Of a DNA stretch of 17,432 nucleotides, positions 15,377 to 17,432 are shown in pieces. A model generated the notes under the pieces. The model searched no databases. It saw only the letters and a program-made list of their open reading frames with translations, and was not told the origin of the DNA. Within the stretch, counting starts at the first letter, position 1. The number at the start of each line of letters is the position of its first letter. This stretch comes from Halanaerobiales bacterium (GTDB taxonomy: Bacteria > Bacillota > Halanaerobiia > Halanaerobiales > M55B127). A program made the position numbers and the translations under genes. The DNA lies in contig JAIPEV010000013.1 in NCBI GenBank assembly GCA_021736965.1, positions 1 to 17,432 of the forward strand, written 5' to 3'.

Positions 15377-16333
15377 TTAACAAAGGATAGGAAAGTCTTT
15401 TTCTCTTAAAGAAAATTCAGCTGGTAATAAACCAGCACACTCACCATCAATATCTATCAAGACTCTTTGATCAGAGTCTAAGACGATCTTTTTGCCTTTG
15501 ATATAATCAATTTTAGGATAATAAATATGGGTACCTTTATAGGCTTTGTATAGATTTAATATAGTTTCAATTTTGTTTAAATTACCGAGTATAACAATAT
15601 CAAAAAACCCATCATCAATCAGTGCTTCCGGTGCAATATGCATACCTCCACCAAAATATTTACCCAAACTTACCATTACACTGTTAAGTACTCCCTTCTT
15701 TATTACCTTTTGATCTACTTTAAGTTCCATTTCTTTATTTTTATATGTAATTAATGTCCTTATTACTCCCCAGATGTAGGTGATTAATCCACCCATAACT
15801 TTAGATGATCGATTAACATACTCAACAGTAGCCCCACCTAAACCAGCATCTGCAGTATTAATAAAGTACCGTTCTATTTGATTGTGATCAAAATCAAGGT
15901 ACTTTACCTTGCCTAAGTCAACCCATCTTTTTTTATATCGATGATAGGTTTTTATTACCTCTGCAACCTCTTTTTTTAAACCCAGTGTTTTTATATAGTC
16001 TGAACCGGTCCCCTGTGAAAAAACTAAAAGAACTGCTTTTTCATTTATTAACTTCCCATTATTAAAAAAGCCATTTACAACCTCATTAACTGTACCATCA
16101 CCACCAACAGCCATTATCGTCTGATAACCCTCTAAAAGTGCTTCTTTTGTTAACTCGATAGCATGACCGGGGTAAAGAGTCTCTTTGATCTTTAAGTTTA
16201 ACTTGTTTTTTTCAAACTCTTTTTGATGGGTAGGCCACCTTTTTTTAGTTTTTCCATTTGATGAAACAGGATTAACAATTGTAAATATAGTATTTTCTTT
16301 AGCTGTATTATCTTTAACATTTTTATTAATCAA
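15377..16333 (-). CDS. Diacylglycerol/lipid kinase, DagK (YegS/DgkB) family
   Basis: These enzymes phosphorylate diacylglycerol or related lipids with ATP at the inner face of the membrane. The protein has about 318 residues. The N-terminal catalytic domain shows IVNPVSSNGKTKKRWP (about 19-34), the family signature VGGDGTVNEVVNGF (about 76-89) and SQGTGSDYIKTLGL (about 106-119). The C-terminal beta-domain carries DAGLGGATVEYVN, GGGMHIAPEALIDDGFFDIV and VLIDIDGECAGLLPAEFSL. I chose the TTG at 16333 because AGGTGAG lies just upstream. A GTG at 16342 is inside that ribosome site, and no ATG lies nearby. Exact substrate is unknown: diacylglycerol, sphingoid bases and undecaprenol are all possible by family. 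No clear promoter was found in the 151-nt upstream gap. Confidence 0.9.
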   Translation of the reverse strand: MINKNVKDNTAKENTIFTIVNPVSSNGKTKKRWPTHQKEFEKNKLNLKIKETLYPGHAIELTKEALLEGYQTIMAVGGDGTVNEVVNGFFNNGKLINEKAVLLVFSQGTGSDYIKTLGLKKEVAEVIKTYHRYKKRWVDLGKVKYLDFDHNQIERYFINTADAGLGGATVEYVNRSSKVMGGLITYIWGVIRTLITYKNKEMELKVDQKVIKKGVLNSVMVSLGKYFGGGMHIAPEALIDDGFFDIVILGNLNKIETILNLYKAYKGTHIYYPKIDYIKGKKIVLDSDQRVLIDIDGECAGLLPAEFSLREKDFPILC

Positions 16334-16460
16334 TAATCTCACCTACATAGTATATAATTTCTTTTTTAGTTAGAAGAATCCTCTTTTGTACTTTAAAGAT
16401 CTCAATTTATAATCTTAATATTTAAAATAATTTATACTAAAATTCCTTACTTCACTCATA

Positions 16461-16485
16461 TAAAAAACCACCTTTAATAGGTGGT
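16461..16485 (-). terminator. Rho-independent terminator of the squalene-synthase-like gene
   Basis: The minus strand has a perfect 7-bp stem, ACCACCT / AGGTGGT, with a 5-nt loop and five further T residues. The stem is the most GC-rich element in this gap, and its 5' arm begins at the last base of the TGA stop (16485-16487). Confidence 0.88.
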
Positions 16486-17432
16486 CATCTTTTACTCAGA
16501 ACTAACTTTGCACTATCTAAAAAAGAACTTTCGGATACTGCCAGTATTTTGAGTACCTCTTTTTTCTTAATTTTTATTTTTTGATTTAAATAAAAAAGAT
16601 CAGGATTATCTTCAATAAGTCTAAGAGTAGAATAACCCATTGCATTATTGACAGAATAAAACTTTTTATATCCTGACAATCTATCAGGTACTGCATCATA
16701 GTATTTAATTAAAGCATCGGAATGTTTTTTTACATTTGAAACCATCTTATTTAAAGCAATTAAAGCCTGATCTTGATACTTTTTATCTATTAATTTTTTT
16801 TCTGTAATATTAAGCTCTTCTAAAGGCCACTAATGTTTTTTATCATTGATAATATCTATTTTTATATCCCTAATTATATTAACCTTTTGTAAAAAAAGAC
16901 CTGATTCAACAAAGTTTTTCTCTAAAATCTTTTTATCTTTTTTACTTACTTTTATCTTTTCTATTATTAAATCTGTTAAAAAACCACCAACAGTACCGGC
17001 CACATAATAACAGTATTCATTTAGCTGATTAAAGGTTTTAACTTCCCTGTCAAGATATTTTTTCATTCCTACTTTCATCTCATCTAACCAGCGATAAGAT
17101 ATTTCTTTTATATTATTATCAAAAGTATTAAAGCAGCTGGCTAACTTATCTATATTTTTAACCAAATGTCTAATTGAATTATCAAAGTAAACTGCCATCT
17201 TTTTTATATCTTCGATTAAAGACTTTTCAACCTCTGTAGAAGGATCAAATACTGATACTACTTTATCCATATATTTTTTTCTTGTCGATATTTCTATTTC
17301 TCCCTCATCTTCAAAACTATCTAACAGTCTATCTATTAGATAAGTTACCATAACTTCCTTTCTTATTTCACTATCTATAAGTGGTTTTGTAAGTGCAAAA
17401 CTCCTTGATACCTTGGGTAGTATATTCCTACA
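16485..17432 (-). pseudogene. Squalene/phytoene synthase family gene with one in-frame TAG; 5' end outside window
   Basis: The family condenses two prenyl diphosphates head to head, giving squalene or phytoene. The frame is open from the right edge to TGA at 16485, 316 codons, except for one TAG at 16830-16832. Before the TAG: PKVSRSFAL, the first acidic motif DRLLDSFEDE, NEYCYYVAGTVGGFLTDLI, and the second acidic motif NIIRDIKID. Right after it comes WPLEEL, then FYSVNNAMGYSTLRLIEDNP. The YCYYVAGTVG motif and a WP pair after the second acidic motif resemble squalene synthases more than phytoene synthases. The family usually has an aromatic residue before WP, so the TAG probably replaces a Tyr codon. 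No other damage is seen. The ATGs at 17351 and 16745 are internal, not gene starts: conserved sequence continues upstream of both. It could be a recent pseudogene, a sequence error, or a readthrough gene. Confidence 0.8.
16830..16832 (-). other. In-frame TAG codon inside the squalene-synthase-like gene
   Basis: The minus-strand codons run GAT AAA AAA CAT TAG TGG CCT TTA GAA. The reading frame continues for 114 sense codons after the TAG, keeping family motifs. One base change from TAT or TAC would explain it. Confidence 0.9.

Noticed and set aside
16485..16745. A separate small gene of 86 codons starting at ATG 16745
   Set aside because: It has no ribosome site, and the same frame continues upstream with family sequence (WPLEEL) to the TAG; it is the 3' part of the squalene-synthase-like gene.
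16830..17351. A complete 173-residue gene starting at ATG 17351
   Set aside because: The frame is open to the right edge and upstream codons encode PKVSRSFAL, a conserved N-terminal region of the family, so the ATG is internal.
1..17432. CRISPR array, insertion sequence, tRNA, rRNA or riboswitch
   Set aside because: No spaced repeats, transposase frames, terminal inverted repeats, clover-leaf sequence or known leader motifs were seen on either strand.

Overview
The window is a low-GC stretch in which every supportable gene lies on the minus strand, so transcription runs from position 17432 toward position 1. It combines a Firmicutes-type core (cggR-gap-pgk-tpiA-gpmI-eno and rapZ-yvcK-whiA) with parts of an envelope-spanning efflux pump: a TolC-type outer membrane protein and a long HlyD-type adaptor. 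That mix suggests a diderm Firmicute. I infer an anaerobe of the Halanaerobiales type, but the sequence alone does not fix the taxon.

Layout in transcription order. (1) 17432-16485: a squalene/phytoene synthase family gene whose 5' end lies outside the window. It is interrupted by one in-frame TAG (16830-16832) and closed by a clear terminator. (2) 16333-15377: a diacylglycerol/lipid kinase of the DagK/YegS family. (3) 15308-10895: rapZ, yvcK, whiA and rpoN, tightly spaced or overlapping, behind a good sigma-A-like promoter (TTTACA-N17-TAAAAT). (4) 10776-3626: cggR followed by five lower-glycolysis genes, ending in a terminator at 3556-3591. A two-unit CggR-like operator (10795-10831) sits in front of cggR, and a perfect 15-bp hairpin lies between gap and pgk. 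(5) 3439-1: tetR, tolC-like and hlyD-like genes joined by two 14-nt overlaps. They sit behind a strong promoter with a GACCGACCG-type operator, and the cluster continues past the left edge, probably into the pump gene.

How the genes work together. CggR probably senses fructose-1,6-bisphosphate and controls its own operon, which converts glyceraldehyde-3-phosphate to phosphoenolpyruvate. RapZ and YvcK are nucleotide- or sugar-nucleotide-linked regulators at the junction of carbon flow and cell-wall precursor supply. WhiA is a DNA-binding regulator, and RpoN is sigma-54. TetR probably represses its efflux operon. No rRNA, tRNA, CRISPR, insertion sequence or attachment site was recognised. No gene-free stretch exceeds about 190 bp.

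The point most worth checking is the lone TAG inside an otherwise intact squalene-synthase-like gene. It is either a fresh nonsense mutation, a sequence error, or a readthrough or recoding site. The rest is well-conserved core content with some unusual regulatory detail.
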